A stretch of DNA of 64,000 nucleotides, from NCBI GenBank assembly GCA_029565415.1, contig JAKQOH010000197.1:1-64000 (forward strand), given 5' to 3'. Positions 25,727 to 34,231 of this stretch are shown one piece after another. The DNA is from Candidatus Rifleibacteriota bacterium (GTDB lineage Bacteria > Riflebacteria > Ozemobacteria > Ozemobacterales > Ozemobacteraceae). Each line of letters starts with the position of its first letter. The stretch's first letter is position 1. The position numbers were made by a program, and so were the translations under genes. The notes beneath the pieces are model-generated. The model searched no databases and was not told the origin of the DNA. It worked only from the letters and a program-made list of their open reading frames with translations.

Positions 25727-26353
25727 TCAGCGTCGGGCGATATGCACCATCGGCACGAACCGGACCGGCAGATCCTCGTGACGGTCGAATCCCGACGCGG
25801 TGCGACGGACGAGAACGATCCGCTGATGATCGACCCCGCCGATCGGCATCACAAGCACTCCTCCGATCTTCAACTGGCGGCACAGCGTCTCCGGCACCGC
25901 ATCGGCAGCACAGGTGCCGATGACGGCATCGAACGGTGACTCCTCCGGCCACCCCTCATACCCGTCTCCCAGGCGGATCCTCACGTCATAGCCCTGGGCG
26001 CCCAGGACTTCGCGGGCATGCGTCACCAGCTCGGGCACCACTTCGAGACTGAAGACGGAGGCGCCGAGCTCGGCGAGAATGGCCGCCTGGTATCCCGACC
26101 CGGTGCCGATTTCCAGGAGTTTCCGGCCGGGCCCGGGCTCGACGAGCTCTGTCATATATGCAACGATATATGGCTGGGAGATCGTCTGTCCGTGACCGAT
26201 CGGGAGGGGGTGGTCCCCGTAGGCATCTCCGCGACGTGCAGCGGCGGGGATGAAGGCGTCGCGCGGGACGCGGCCCATCGCGGCAAGCACGCGTTCGTCG
26301 CGGATGCCGTAGGCGCGTAGATCGCGCAGCATCGCCGCGCGTTCCTCCGGCAT
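25727..26353 (-). CDS. pcm: Protein-L-isoaspartate O-methyltransferase
   Basis: A 208-residue SAM-dependent methyltransferase that repairs isoaspartyl damage in proteins. Motifs are the substrate region DHPLPIGHGQTISQPYIVAY, the SAM-binding LEIGTGSGYQAAILAEL, and the post-motif VRIRLGDGYEGWPEESPFD. The start MPEERAAMLRDL is family-like but has only a weak binding site, so coupling to the upstream gene (29 nt away) is likely. A protein-repair enzyme next to an AAA+/VWA/peptidase module suggests a shared theme of damaged-protein handling (inference). Confidence 0.94.
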   Translation of the reverse strand: MPEERAAMLRDLRAYGIRDERVLAAMGRVPRDAFIPAAARRGDAYGDHPLPIGHGQTISQPYIVAYMTELVEPGPGRKLLEIGTGSGYQAAILAELGASVFSLEVVPELVTHAREVLGAQGYDVRIRLGDGYEGWPEESPFDAVIGTCAADAVPETLCRQLKIGGVLVMPIGGVDHQRIVLVRRTASGFDRHEDLPVRFVPMVHIARR

Positions 26354-26382
26354 GCCGTTCAGGTGTCCGGCCCCGCCCGTGA

Positions 26383-27099
26383 TCAGAGGTCGACGTCCGG
26401 CAGCTTGATGGCGGGCCGGATCTGAGAATGCGCCACGGGCCACTGGTTCTTCGTCGCGACGACGGACTTGTCGGCCGTGCGGGTCCGGATGAAGGGCTGC
26501 AGGATGTAGAGCAGATCGGGATACACTTCGATCGGCGAAAAATCCGGTGCCGGGGCGAAGTATTCCCGGAGCCGGTCGCGGATCATCTGCGCGATTTCAT
26601 CCGGGCTTTTCCCGGCGATATTCCGGTCGAGATCGGGGATGAGGGGTTTCAGCCGCCCTTTCAGGATTCCGTCCTGGATCGCGACCATGGCATCCGCCGG
26701 CAGGACGGCGATCAATTCGTCGCGGCTTGCGACGGGCATGCGCAGGAACGTTTCGGACAGATCGAGAAGCTCCTTCAGGCCGGCCGTTTCGAACTGCCGG
26801 TCGCCCACCATCCAGATGCCGCCGGCCGAGTCGGGCGGCTCCTCGTTCCGCAGGCGCGGCTGGTCGATCTTTTTCTGATCGGCGAACTGGAAGAACACGG
26901 TGCGCGCACGCAGCGTGCAGCCAGACCAGTATTTCTGGCTGTATTCCTGCCACATGGTTTCGAGGTTCTCGAACAGGGTGCCACCGACGATCTTCGCAAC
27001 GGCGCCAGGCGGGATGCGCCCCTCGGCGATCGCGAGAATGCAGCGCGAGATCGAGAGGCCGACGGCTTCGATGGGGGGTTTCGGGGTGGTGTTCGTCAT
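26383..27099 (-). CDS. Unknown protein downstream of the MoxR-VWA module
   Basis: A 238-residue soluble protein with no signal peptide, transmembrane helix or known motif. It is rich in helices, with FFQFADQKKIDQPRL, a KSPDEIAQMIRDRLREYF segment and a C-terminal YPDLLYILQPFIRT. GAGAGG lies 11 nt before the ATG. It follows the 195-residue unknown gene by 63 nt and precedes pcm by 29 nt. Position makes it an accessory of the MoxR-VWA module; its function is unknown. Confidence 0.7.
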   Translation of the reverse strand: MTNTTPKPPIEAVGLSISRCILAIAEGRIPPGAVAKIVGGTLFENLETMWQEYSQKYWSGCTLRARTVFFQFADQKKIDQPRLRNEEPPDSAGGIWMVGDRQFETAGLKELLDLSETFLRMPVASRDELIAVLPADAMVAIQDGILKGRLKPLIPDLDRNIAGKSPDEIAQMIRDRLREYFAPAPDFSPIEVYPDLLYILQPFIRTRTADKSVVATKNQWPVAHSQIRPAIKLPDVDL

Positions 27100-27162
27100 G
27101 GGGGAATCATCCTCTCGTTTTTTGAGAGTTTAGCGATCCGGGCCTGTCCAGGTCAAGCCTCT

Positions 27163-27750
27163 TCATTCTCTTCCGTATGTCGCAGCCGCCTCCGCCGCCG
27201 CCTTGCGGGCCATCGCCTCGCGAATCTCCTGCGCCCGTTTCTCGGCGGCCCGGGCCTCGCGGATGACGCTGGCGCGCTCGATGCTGTCCAGGGACACCAG
27301 GCGGTCGGCGGCCTGTTCCTCCGTTTCTCCCGCCGGGCGCAGACCGAGCCGATCCAGGGAAAGCCGCGCCAGCTCTTCCCGGCGATCCGGCTCGGTCACG
27401 AACCTGCCGGCCTTGACTACGCCGGCGAACCGCTCCGGAAGCTCCTGAAACAAAGCAATCGCCCCGTCGGCGAACCTTCCCGGTGTTTTCCGGAAATACC
27501 CGTCGTGGAGCAGCCATGCGAGGATGAGCGCCGTGCGGGCCCGCTCTTCGTCCGCCTGGAGATGAACCGCCAGTTCTGCCGGAAACGGATCGGGCTTCGC
27601 ACCGCCGAGATCCAGCAGAAGGTCATTGAGCACCGCCTCGAGATCCACGCCACCGCTCTGTACCGGCCGCGGCTCCCGGAGAAACACCTCGGCTGTCTCG
27701 GCCAGACGCCTCAGAAGCAGCTCCAGCGGCGGTCCTTCGCGCGTTTTCAT
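27163..27750 (-). CDS. Unknown helical protein coupled to the VWA-metallopeptidase gene
   Basis: A 195-residue helical protein. The N-terminal half contains LHDGYFRKTPGRFADGAIAL; the C-terminal half ends in a charged alanine/arginine/glutamate helix (REARAAEKRAQEIREAMARK) suited to a coiled coil. Its ATG overlaps the TGA of the VWA gene (ATGA), so it is translated with it and is likely a partner. No known family recognised. Confidence 0.72.
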   Translation of the reverse strand: MKTREGPPLELLLRRLAETAEVFLREPRPVQSGGVDLEAVLNDLLLDLGGAKPDPFPAELAVHLQADEERARTALILAWLLHDGYFRKTPGRFADGAIALFQELPERFAGVVKAGRFVTEPDRREELARLSLDRLGLRPAGETEEQAADRLVSLDSIERASVIREARAAEKRAQEIREAMARKAAAEAAATYGRE

Positions 27751-29537
27751 GGAACCTTCCTTTCATACTGTCTGCGGCTGAACTCGCGGGCAAAGGAGAC
27801 CAGCTCCTCGAGCGTCCGCACCACTGCGATATCCCAGCCGCACCGCTTCGCCTCGACGGCCCAGGCATGCCCTTCGGGGGAGCCGTACAGGTTGAGTGCC
27901 AGCGTCCCGCCGGCCCGCCCCTTCTCGAGAGCCAGGGCCGCCGTCTTCCAGCCGCTGATCCCCCGTTCGTCATCGGCAAACATCGTGTCCACCCCCTCGT
28001 CCGAGATCACCATCACATGAACCGGCCGGTCACGCGGCGTGCGGCTCTCGAACGTGCCACGGAGCAGATGGATCGGAAAACAGGTGCCGCCCCCCAGGTA
28101 TCCCGTCAGGACACCGAGCAGAGCGCTCTCGTCCCGCACGAACCCGTCCGTGGAAAGCGTTTCATTCTTGCCGCTCCAGAGCGTTGCCTTGACGCACGAA
28201 CCCGACCGGAGTGCCGAGAGAATGATGATCGCGCCGGCAAGCGCAGTATAGGAGGTGGTATATCTCGGATCCGGCATCGAGCCCGAACAGTCGATGTACA
28301 AGTCGAGATCGACCGGGCCCGTTTCCGGATCCCGGCCGGGAACGTTGCCGTTCTGCCGTCGGACCGTCGTCACGCCCGGGATGATGCGGGGGGAGGCGGC
28401 AACCGTCTCGAACAGATCCAGTTCCTCGATCGGGGCCCCGATGTCCCAGGATTCCAGCCCCTCGATCTGTTCCTCCCGGGCTTCCGGCGAACGCCGCCGT
28501 GGGAACCGCGCGAGATGGGGCCGGGCACGTTCCCGGTAGTAGGCAATCGCGAGCTGCTCCGGGGTGAGATGGATGCCGAGATCCCGGAGAAGTTCGCCAT
28601 ACTGGTAGGGCTCCCGATACTGGCCGCCCCCCGTTTTGGAACTCGCCTGGTCCATCTCCTGGACATCACCGCGAGACCGCCCCTCCTTCCCCTGACCCTG
28701 TTCCTCATCGTCCAAAGCGTCCAGTCCCGTCAGCTCCGGATCGAGCGACGGATGAACCGCCCCCTCGAGCTCCTCGGGATCGATCCCGGCAAGCCCGTCG
28801 GGAATCTCTTCGGCCCCGGCGGAAGCGCGTTCCAGGTCCCGGAACCCGCGCAACCAGGCACCGCTCTCCTGTTCGGAGGCTTTCGCGATATACGGATACA
28901 GGAGGGAAGCGAACCGGCCGGCCCCCTGGAGCCAGTCACGGCCGTACACCCTCACGATCCTGGCCCCGAGATCCGCATCGGCGCGCAGCCGCGCCGGCAG
29001 TTCGCCGGCAGAGAGCGTCTTTCCCGGAAGCCCCCAGAGCATTTCATAGATATGCATATACAGCGTCCAGGCCGGGTCGGTGCCGCCGGAGCCGCGCAAA
29101 GCCGCGAACAGGGAGGAAAAGGAGATGCCGGCGCTCCGGTGCAGGCGATCGTTGATGAGCAGGTCGGCATACAGGTTCGCGACGAGGCCGGCATGCCGCT
29201 CGAATCCGGGCAAGGCCCGCCGGATGCGGGCAAGAAGGCGGGCCTGGTCAGCCAGATCCCCCGGGCAGAACACATGATGACCGATCTCGTGCGCGAGAAT
29301 CTCGAGGGGGAACCCCTCAAGCCCGGCCCGGGCGAGATGCGGGAAACTGATGACGACGGCCTTGTCGGTCAGCCGGATCATCGCGCCCGAATCTCCGGGC
29401 CGGACCCCCTCCCGGGAAGCTTCAGAAGCACTCAGACACCAGCGGGGCTCCCGCAGCATCGTATGCCGGCTCCAGGCGTCCAGCGCCTTCGGCCACTGCG
29501 CCCGCCACACGGGAACCAGTTCGGCGCCCCGGCTCAT
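27747..29537 (-). CDS. Metallopeptidase-von Willebrand factor A fusion protein (MoxR partner)
   Basis: A 596-residue cytoplasmic protein. The N-terminal part carries H83-E-I-G-H-H88, a zincin-type HExxH site. A middle acidic/glutamine-rich linker is followed by a VWA domain with the MIDAS motif D416-C-S-G-S, a later threonine in GGGTCFP, and VISDEGVDTMF. The layout resembles putative metallopeptidases with C-terminal VWA domains (DUF2201-like). The gene overlaps its neighbours by 4 nt on both sides. MoxR-type AAA+ proteins classically work with MIDAS proteins to remodel targets; here the MIDAS partner also has a potential protease head. AT-rich patches at 28243-28264 and 29043-29062. Confidence 0.85.
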   Translation of the reverse strand: MSRGAELVPVWRAQWPKALDAWSRHTMLREPRWCLSASEASREGVRPGDSGAMIRLTDKAVVISFPHLARAGLEGFPLEILAHEIGHHVFCPGDLADQARLLARIRRALPGFERHAGLVANLYADLLINDRLHRSAGISFSSLFAALRGSGGTDPAWTLYMHIYEMLWGLPGKTLSAGELPARLRADADLGARIVRVYGRDWLQGAGRFASLLYPYIAKASEQESGAWLRGFRDLERASAGAEEIPDGLAGIDPEELEGAVHPSLDPELTGLDALDDEEQGQGKEGRSRGDVQEMDQASSKTGGGQYREPYQYGELLRDLGIHLTPEQLAIAYYRERARPHLARFPRRRSPEAREEQIEGLESWDIGAPIEELDLFETVAASPRIIPGVTTVRRQNGNVPGRDPETGPVDLDLYIDCSGSMPDPRYTTSYTALAGAIIILSALRSGSCVKATLWSGKNETLSTDGFVRDESALLGVLTGYLGGGTCFPIHLLRGTFESRTPRDRPVHVMVISDEGVDTMFADDERGISGWKTAALALEKGRAGGTLALNLYGSPEGHAWAVEAKRCGWDIAVVRTLEELVSFAREFSRRQYERKVP

Positions 29538-30613
29538 TCCCGCCGTCCCCGCGTTCCGTCTTCGCCGGGCTCTGCGGCCATCGCAATCAATAAGACGCGA
29601 TGGGAGCGGCTCAGGGTGACGGCGATCGTCGTTCCATCACAGACGATGCCGGACGGCTTCGAGATCCGCTCGAACCGGGCTTTGGCACCGTTCCAGGTGA
29701 CCACGCCCTCCGGCGTGACACGCGCGGCAGACGCCGACGTATTGTTTTCAATATTATTCTTATAAGCGTATTTCCGGAAGACCGTTCCGAACACATCGGC
29801 ATGCAGGCGCCAGACGTTCTCCGCATCCCGAACGGCGAGGCTCCCGTCGAGCAGGAACGGGAGCGGAGGCGTGGCGAACGGTCCTCCGAACCCCCGGAAG
29901 CCCCCGGTTTCGGCGACGATCTGCAATCGTTTGCGCCCTCCCCGTCCGGCGGCACCGGCCTTCGCAGGATCCAGCCAGGGATCCGCCCGGAGCTGGGCCA
30001 GATCGTCCGTCGACAGGCCGAGACACGCCCGAAGGATACGCTCGCTCACGCGTCCGGCGGCATCCAGGGCAGCCTCCCGCTGGTGGGCCATGCCGCACCG
30101 CCAGGCCAGGAGACGGCCGGCATCGAACAGCTCGGCGCGGCCAGAAAGGCCGTTCACAACGGCGATCAGCCGGTCGATCCATTCCCCGGTCCGGACACCG
30201 GGGGTCGCCTCGAGCTGGCAGAGAGCGTTCACGAGTCTCCCGGCCGTCTCCTCCGGAGCGGCGGCCAGATGCACGTGCACCGCCGGAAGCAGCTCGTTCC
30301 AGAGCCGGCCAAAGGCTTCTGGCCGGCCCGGACCGGCCAGAAGTCCCTTCTGATGCAGCATCAGCGTCAGGTCATACAGGGCGGCAACGACGGTGTCGAG
30401 ACGGTCCGGCTCATGCCCCGCAATCGTTTCGGCCACCGTTCCGAGCTCGCGCACTCCGTCGGCGAAGGATTCCGGATCGAGAGCCGGGACGGCCTGGCGC
30501 GCGACAAAAAACGCGGCGTTGAACCGGTCCCGGCCCCGCCGCAGCGGTCCGGCCAGCGCCCCGGGGAGAGGCCGCGCGACGGTGTTCACGCCCCGTCTTT
30601 CCAGGAGAGCCAT
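29534..30613 (-). CDS. Unknown third component of the MoxR-VWA module
   Basis: A 359-residue protein. The first 220 residues are helical (AVPALDPESFADGVRELGTV, LYDLTLMLHQKGLL). The last 140 are beta-rich, with repeated short strands (FLLDGSLAVRDAENVW, EGVVTWNGAKARFERI, GTTIAVTLSRSHRVLLIA). The gene overlaps the MoxR gene by 28 nt and the VWA gene by 4 nt, which strongly suggests a stoichiometric complex. The stretch KYAYKNNIENNT is encoded by an AT-rich patch (29740-29775) and is unlike the rest of the protein in composition. MoxR-VWA loci described elsewhere often have a third, poorly conserved component; whether this is homologous cannot be told by eye. Confidence 0.72.
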   Translation of the reverse strand: MALLERRGVNTVARPLPGALAGPLRRGRDRFNAAFFVARQAVPALDPESFADGVRELGTVAETIAGHEPDRLDTVVAALYDLTLMLHQKGLLAGPGRPEAFGRLWNELLPAVHVHLAAAPEETAGRLVNALCQLEATPGVRTGEWIDRLIAVVNGLSGRAELFDAGRLLAWRCGMAHQREAALDAAGRVSERILRACLGLSTDDLAQLRADPWLDPAKAGAAGRGGRKRLQIVAETGGFRGFGGPFATPPLPFLLDGSLAVRDAENVWRLHADVFGTVFRKYAYKNNIENNTSASAARVTPEGVVTWNGAKARFERISKPSGIVCDGTTIAVTLSRSHRVLLIAMAAEPGEDGTRGRRE

Positions 30614-32214
30614 TTCAGATAGTTGGTATACCGCTGGTGCAGGTATTTCAGCGCCAGAACATCATCGAACAGGTGGCCATACAGTTTGCGGCCCTTTCCG
30701 ATCTCGCCGATCAGGCGTTCGATTCCTCCAAGCCGTTTGCGAACCTCGGCCTCCCCCACCCCGTCGAGCCCCTGCCCGATCTCGGCGAGCAACGCGGCGA
30801 CCGGATCGTCCCGATCGAGGCACAGCCGGTCGTATTCCTGGCAGGAGAGGTCGAACAGCCTGCGGATCCAGCCGATGCGGTCGGTGCGGAAGGTGGCATT
30901 GCCGGCCTGTTCGAAGAACGGGGAGTCGGGATCCTGGACGAGCTTGTCGTGCAGGACGAACGGAATGATCTGGCGCACATCCTCGAACCCGACCTCCCCG
31001 AAGCCGCGGAACCAGGCCAGGGCCTTCGCGTAGGCCAGAACCGTCATCATCGCCCGCACCGACAATCCGTTGCGCGTCTGGCTTCCGAGGTCCCGGACCC
31101 GGTCCTTGCCCGTGTCCAGGCCGGTGATTGTCTGCCACTCGACCCCGCCGAGCTTTGCGGTGTCCTTGGTCTTGTACTCGATCTGGTCGGCCGCCACGTC
31201 GCAGAACTCGAAATGCGCGGTGAAAAACTCGATCCGGCGCAGGAGCGTCGGGGGGATCGTGACGGCAAGAATGCCGCGATGTGCCCGGTCCAGTTCGTCA
31301 TCGGTGAAGGTCACGCTTCGCGGAACCACCTCCTCGGGCCTGATTCCCTCCTCGATGCGCACCAGAAGATCGCCCAGGAAGCGGGTGTTGAAATGCAGCG
31401 CCTTCACCACGACGTCGATCCGGTCGCGCAGCGCTTCGATCACCTGATACGTGCCGCCACCCGCATCGTCGTTCGCCGTCAGATACCAGGCCGACGGGGG
31501 GCATTCGAATATCTGATCATATAGTTCCGCATAATCGTCAGCCAGCACCGTCAGCAGCGCAGACTGGGTACGCGTCGGAATGCGGTTGTACTCGTCGATG
31601 ATCTTCACGCGCATCCCGAGCCACTTCCGCCACGAGATTTTCACGTCATCCATGGTCTGGGCGTTCACCAGCGACGCGGGAAGCGGGTTGCCGAGCAGAT
31701 CGGCGATCGTCATCTGGGGCTGGCCATGCTGGATCGCGCGTCGGATGTCCTTCATCGAATACCCGGCCAGGATACCCATCAGAATGGCGCTGGCCGTCTT
31801 TCCGCGGCCCGGGCCGCCGACGAGCAGGCAGCGGCGGCGCAGAACCAGCGTCAGCAGCGGCAGCAGCACGAAGCTCGAGTAGCTCTGGTCGGTCGGCAGG
31901 ATCAGCCGGCTCTTCCGGTCGCCGAGCGTGAAACTCTGGGGAGGTCCGTCGTTGAACTCGATGTCGTAGAACGGGCTGATGATCGCGTGGTTGGTGATCC
32001 AGAAGTAGGCCTGGCGCAGCTTTTCATCGAGTGCCGGGCCTGCAGCGCCCGTTCCGGCATCCCCGGCCGGGACCCCGGCAGGGGCCGGCCCCTCGTAGAG
32101 ATCCGCCACGTCGAAGCCGCGTTTCGGCCGTATCCGGCGCGTCAGATGCGTCGGCGCCGCGGATACCTTTCCGAACACCGCCGTGATGCTCGCCAGCGTA
32201 TCCTTCAGACTCAT
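30586..32214 (-). CDS. MoxR-family AAA+ ATPase
   Basis: A 542-residue ATPase. An N-terminal extension of about 115 residues is followed by the AAA+ core: Walker A GGPGRGKT (133-140), Walker B IIDE (205-208) in VKIIDEYNRIPTRTQSALL, a sensor-1 region around LTANDDAGGGTYQVIEALRDR, and a lid domain with the sensor-2 region after LSVRAMMTVLAYAKALAW. MoxR AAA+ proteins are chaperone-like ATPases that act with VWA proteins. The start has GGGGAGGTGAG upstream and lies 7 nt after the ligase gene. It is the likely motor of the module. Confidence 0.93.
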   Translation of the reverse strand: MSLKDTLASITAVFGKVSAAPTHLTRRIRPKRGFDVADLYEGPAPAGVPAGDAGTGAAGPALDEKLRQAYFWITNHAIISPFYDIEFNDGPPQSFTLGDRKSRLILPTDQSYSSFVLLPLLTLVLRRRCLLVGGPGRGKTASAILMGILAGYSMKDIRRAIQHGQPQMTIADLLGNPLPASLVNAQTMDDVKISWRKWLGMRVKIIDEYNRIPTRTQSALLTVLADDYAELYDQIFECPPSAWYLTANDDAGGGTYQVIEALRDRIDVVVKALHFNTRFLGDLLVRIEEGIRPEEVVPRSVTFTDDELDRAHRGILAVTIPPTLLRRIEFFTAHFEFCDVAADQIEYKTKDTAKLGGVEWQTITGLDTGKDRVRDLGSQTRNGLSVRAMMTVLAYAKALAWFRGFGEVGFEDVRQIIPFVLHDKLVQDPDSPFFEQAGNATFRTDRIGWIRRLFDLSCQEYDRLCLDRDDPVAALLAEIGQGLDGVGEAEVRKRLGGIERLIGEIGKGRKLYGHLFDDVLALKYLHQRYTNYLKWLSWKDGA

Positions 32215-32221
32215 GGTCCCC

Positions 32222-33631
32222 TCACCTCCCCGTTCCCGTTTTCCAGCTCCATGGCCGTTCCATCAGCTCATCCTGCCCGATGTCACTCGTGTAGACGATC
32301 GCCTTGCCGGCCGGCGGGCCTGACAATAGTTCAATCTTTATATCGTGTCCGGACCCGAACAGACTCTCCAGAGGACGCCGAATATCTTCTTCGTCGATAC
32401 CGGTGCCGCGATACCGCAACACCAGCCGCTGGTCCGGCTCCTGGTGCAGGGAAAACTGCGGGATCGGGAGATGGCCCAGGGCCCGGGTGACATCGATCGA
32501 GTTCACCACCTCCCCCGTATGGGTGAGGAACACGACCGGTTGTCGGCCCTCGAGACCGGCAAGGACGGGCCGGCCGCCCTCCCAGACCAGGGCGGCCGTA
32601 TCGCCGGTCCGGTACCGCAGCAGGGGTAAAAACGGGTTCCGGCCGCAGGTCAGGACGATCTCCCCACGATCGCCCGGTGCGCAAATCCGCCCGTCCCCGC
32701 CGAGAATCTCGACATACAGGTCGTGAGGCAGGATCTCATGTCCTCCCGGCCCGGCAACGGCGACGAACCGCGACTCGTTGAGCGAGTAGACATCGATCAG
32801 GGGACACCCGAAGCGCCGTTCCAGCATCGTCTTCATCCCAGGGGTGACAGCCATCGCCGAGGAGACGAGAGCACGGGGCCGGAGACTCACGGGAAGCGCG
32901 GCGAGCGCCGCGAACGCAACGGGATCCCCGGTGAGTATTTCCGGTGCTATATCATCGAGGAACCGTGCGGGATCCTCGACATTCCGCCACTCTCCCGGAT
33001 TCAGGTTGATCTTCACGTAACCCGCGCCGCCGAGATACGAGATGATCGTGGCGTGGGTGAACGTCGAGGCCTGGGCGCACACCTGCGCGATCGCGACCCC
33101 TTCAGGGGCCGCATCGAACGGCACCCCCGCTCGGCCGAGCAGCACCCGCAGCGCCCCGAGATACGAGCCGGCGGTCACGGGATGCGACAGGATCCTGACG
33201 ATGTTTCCCGTCGTTCCCGACGTCGTGTAGGTGAGCAGATCGTCGAGAGGCTGATCGTCCGGCACGAAAGCCCAGGGCGCGCGCCCCAGATCCTCCCGGC
33301 CGCAGGTCGGCAGCTCCTCGAACGGGCCGGTACTGCCGGAGCGCTCCCGATAGAAGGGAACCGTTTTCAGGCACCGCTCCACGAAGGCGTCGAGCCAGTC
33401 GGGTTGCATCCCGGAGCCGGTCCAGCCGCCGGCGGCAGGGCCGTTCCGAAGCTGCGCCTCGAACGAGGCGATCCGGTCACAGGCGGACCGGGTCAGGCGG
33501 TCGCCGCAGGGAAAGGTCCAGCGCGGCGCATGGGGATGCTCCCGCAGCCGGGCAAGCCGGCGCCGGCCGGCATCGTCGAGCAGCGGAAACCGTTCCTCAT
33601 CCGTCAGAGGTCGATCTCCGCTCCGGGACAT
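32222..33631 (-). CDS. Adenylate-forming ligase of the phenylacetate-CoA ligase type (PaaK-like)
   Basis: A 469-residue ANL-superfamily enzyme. The AMP-binding P-loop YTTSGTTGN lies at 135-143. Other features are VYSLNESRFVAVAGPGGHEI around the A5 region, LLRYRTGDTAAL (A7/A8-like) and a short C-terminal domain. The family activates carboxylic acids as acyl-AMP and usually transfers them to CoA; here the substrate is unknown. It is placed 7 nt upstream of the MoxR gene at the head of the AAA+/VWA module, an unusual partner. An adenylating role in modifying a protein or small molecule is possible (inference). Confidence 0.85.
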   Translation of the reverse strand: MSRSGDRPLTDEERFPLLDDAGRRRLARLREHPHAPRWTFPCGDRLTRSACDRIASFEAQLRNGPAAGGWTGSGMQPDWLDAFVERCLKTVPFYRERSGSTGPFEELPTCGREDLGRAPWAFVPDDQPLDDLLTYTTSGTTGNIVRILSHPVTAGSYLGALRVLLGRAGVPFDAAPEGVAIAQVCAQASTFTHATIISYLGGAGYVKINLNPGEWRNVEDPARFLDDIAPEILTGDPVAFAALAALPVSLRPRALVSSAMAVTPGMKTMLERRFGCPLIDVYSLNESRFVAVAGPGGHEILPHDLYVEILGGDGRICAPGDRGEIVLTCGRNPFLPLLRYRTGDTAALVWEGGRPVLAGLEGRQPVVFLTHTGEVVNSIDVTRALGHLPIPQFSLHQEPDQRLVLRYRGTGIDEEDIRRPLESLFGSGHDIKIELLSGPPAGKAIVYTSDIGQDELMERPWSWKTGTGR

Positions 33632-33652
33632 GCCGTCGGCGTCCAGAGATGG

Positions 33653-34231
33653 TTACCGGGCGGCGGCGACGGACGGCTTCGTGTAGCCCTTTCCGGCTTG
33701 CTGGACGAGGCCGATCGACTCCCCGACGCTCCAGTAGTGGTTGTCGGGCATCGTGAGAACCATGCCCTGCATCTTTGCCAGATCGGGCTTGCCTTCGGTC
33801 AGCACTTCTGGATGGGCATACGCGGCAACGATCTCACCGACAAAGAACCGGTTGCTCGGCAGCTCGACCGTCTGGACGAGTTTGCATTCGAGACAGAGCT
33901 GGCACTCCTCGATCATCGGCGCATGCTTCAGTGAGTTTGTGAACGTCTTGAACACGTCGGCCTTGCTGATCTTGTTTGCCGAGACGGAGCCGCAGTAATC
34001 GACGCGGGCGAGCAGGTCCTTCCCGGGGAGGCAGATGCTGAACTCGCGGTTGCGCTCGATATCGGCCGCGGTCGCGTGGCCCTTGAAGACGCCGATCCCG
34101 ATCATCGGGGGCTGCGCATTCACGCGGGTCACCCAGCCCACCGGCATGAAGTTCGGCACGCCGCCATGCATCGTCCCGACCAGCATGACGGGCATCGGAA
34201 TGAAGGTGTTTTTATCTATAGCTTTCATCAT
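33653..34231 (-). CDS. Flavin reductase-like FMN-binding protein (flavoredoxin type)
   Basis: A 192-residue protein of the flavin reductase/flavoredoxin family. It has the N-terminal PMPVMLVGTMHGGVPNFMPV, the FMN-contact region SICLPGKDLLARVDYCGSVS, and CLECKLVQTVELPSNRFFVG. Such proteins bind FMN and transfer electrons in anaerobes. The start overlaps the end of nadR (ATGATGA). AT-rich sequence (34209-34237) covers the first codons, which may keep the start region free of structure. It is followed 21 nt later by the ligase gene. Confidence 0.88.
   Translation of the reverse strand: MMKAIDKNTFIPMPVMLVGTMHGGVPNFMPVGWVTRVNAQPPMIGIGVFKGHATAADIERNREFSICLPGKDLLARVDYCGSVSANKISKADVFKTFTNSLKHAPMIEECQLCLECKLVQTVELPSNRFFVGEIVAAYAHPEVLTEGKPDLAKMQGMVLTMPDNHYWSVGESIGLVQQAGKGYTKPSVAAAR

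Noticed and set aside
24263..25939. A 558-codon plus-strand frame across three minus-strand genes
   Set aside because: Crosses the borders of genes with good starts and domains, and has low-complexity composition.
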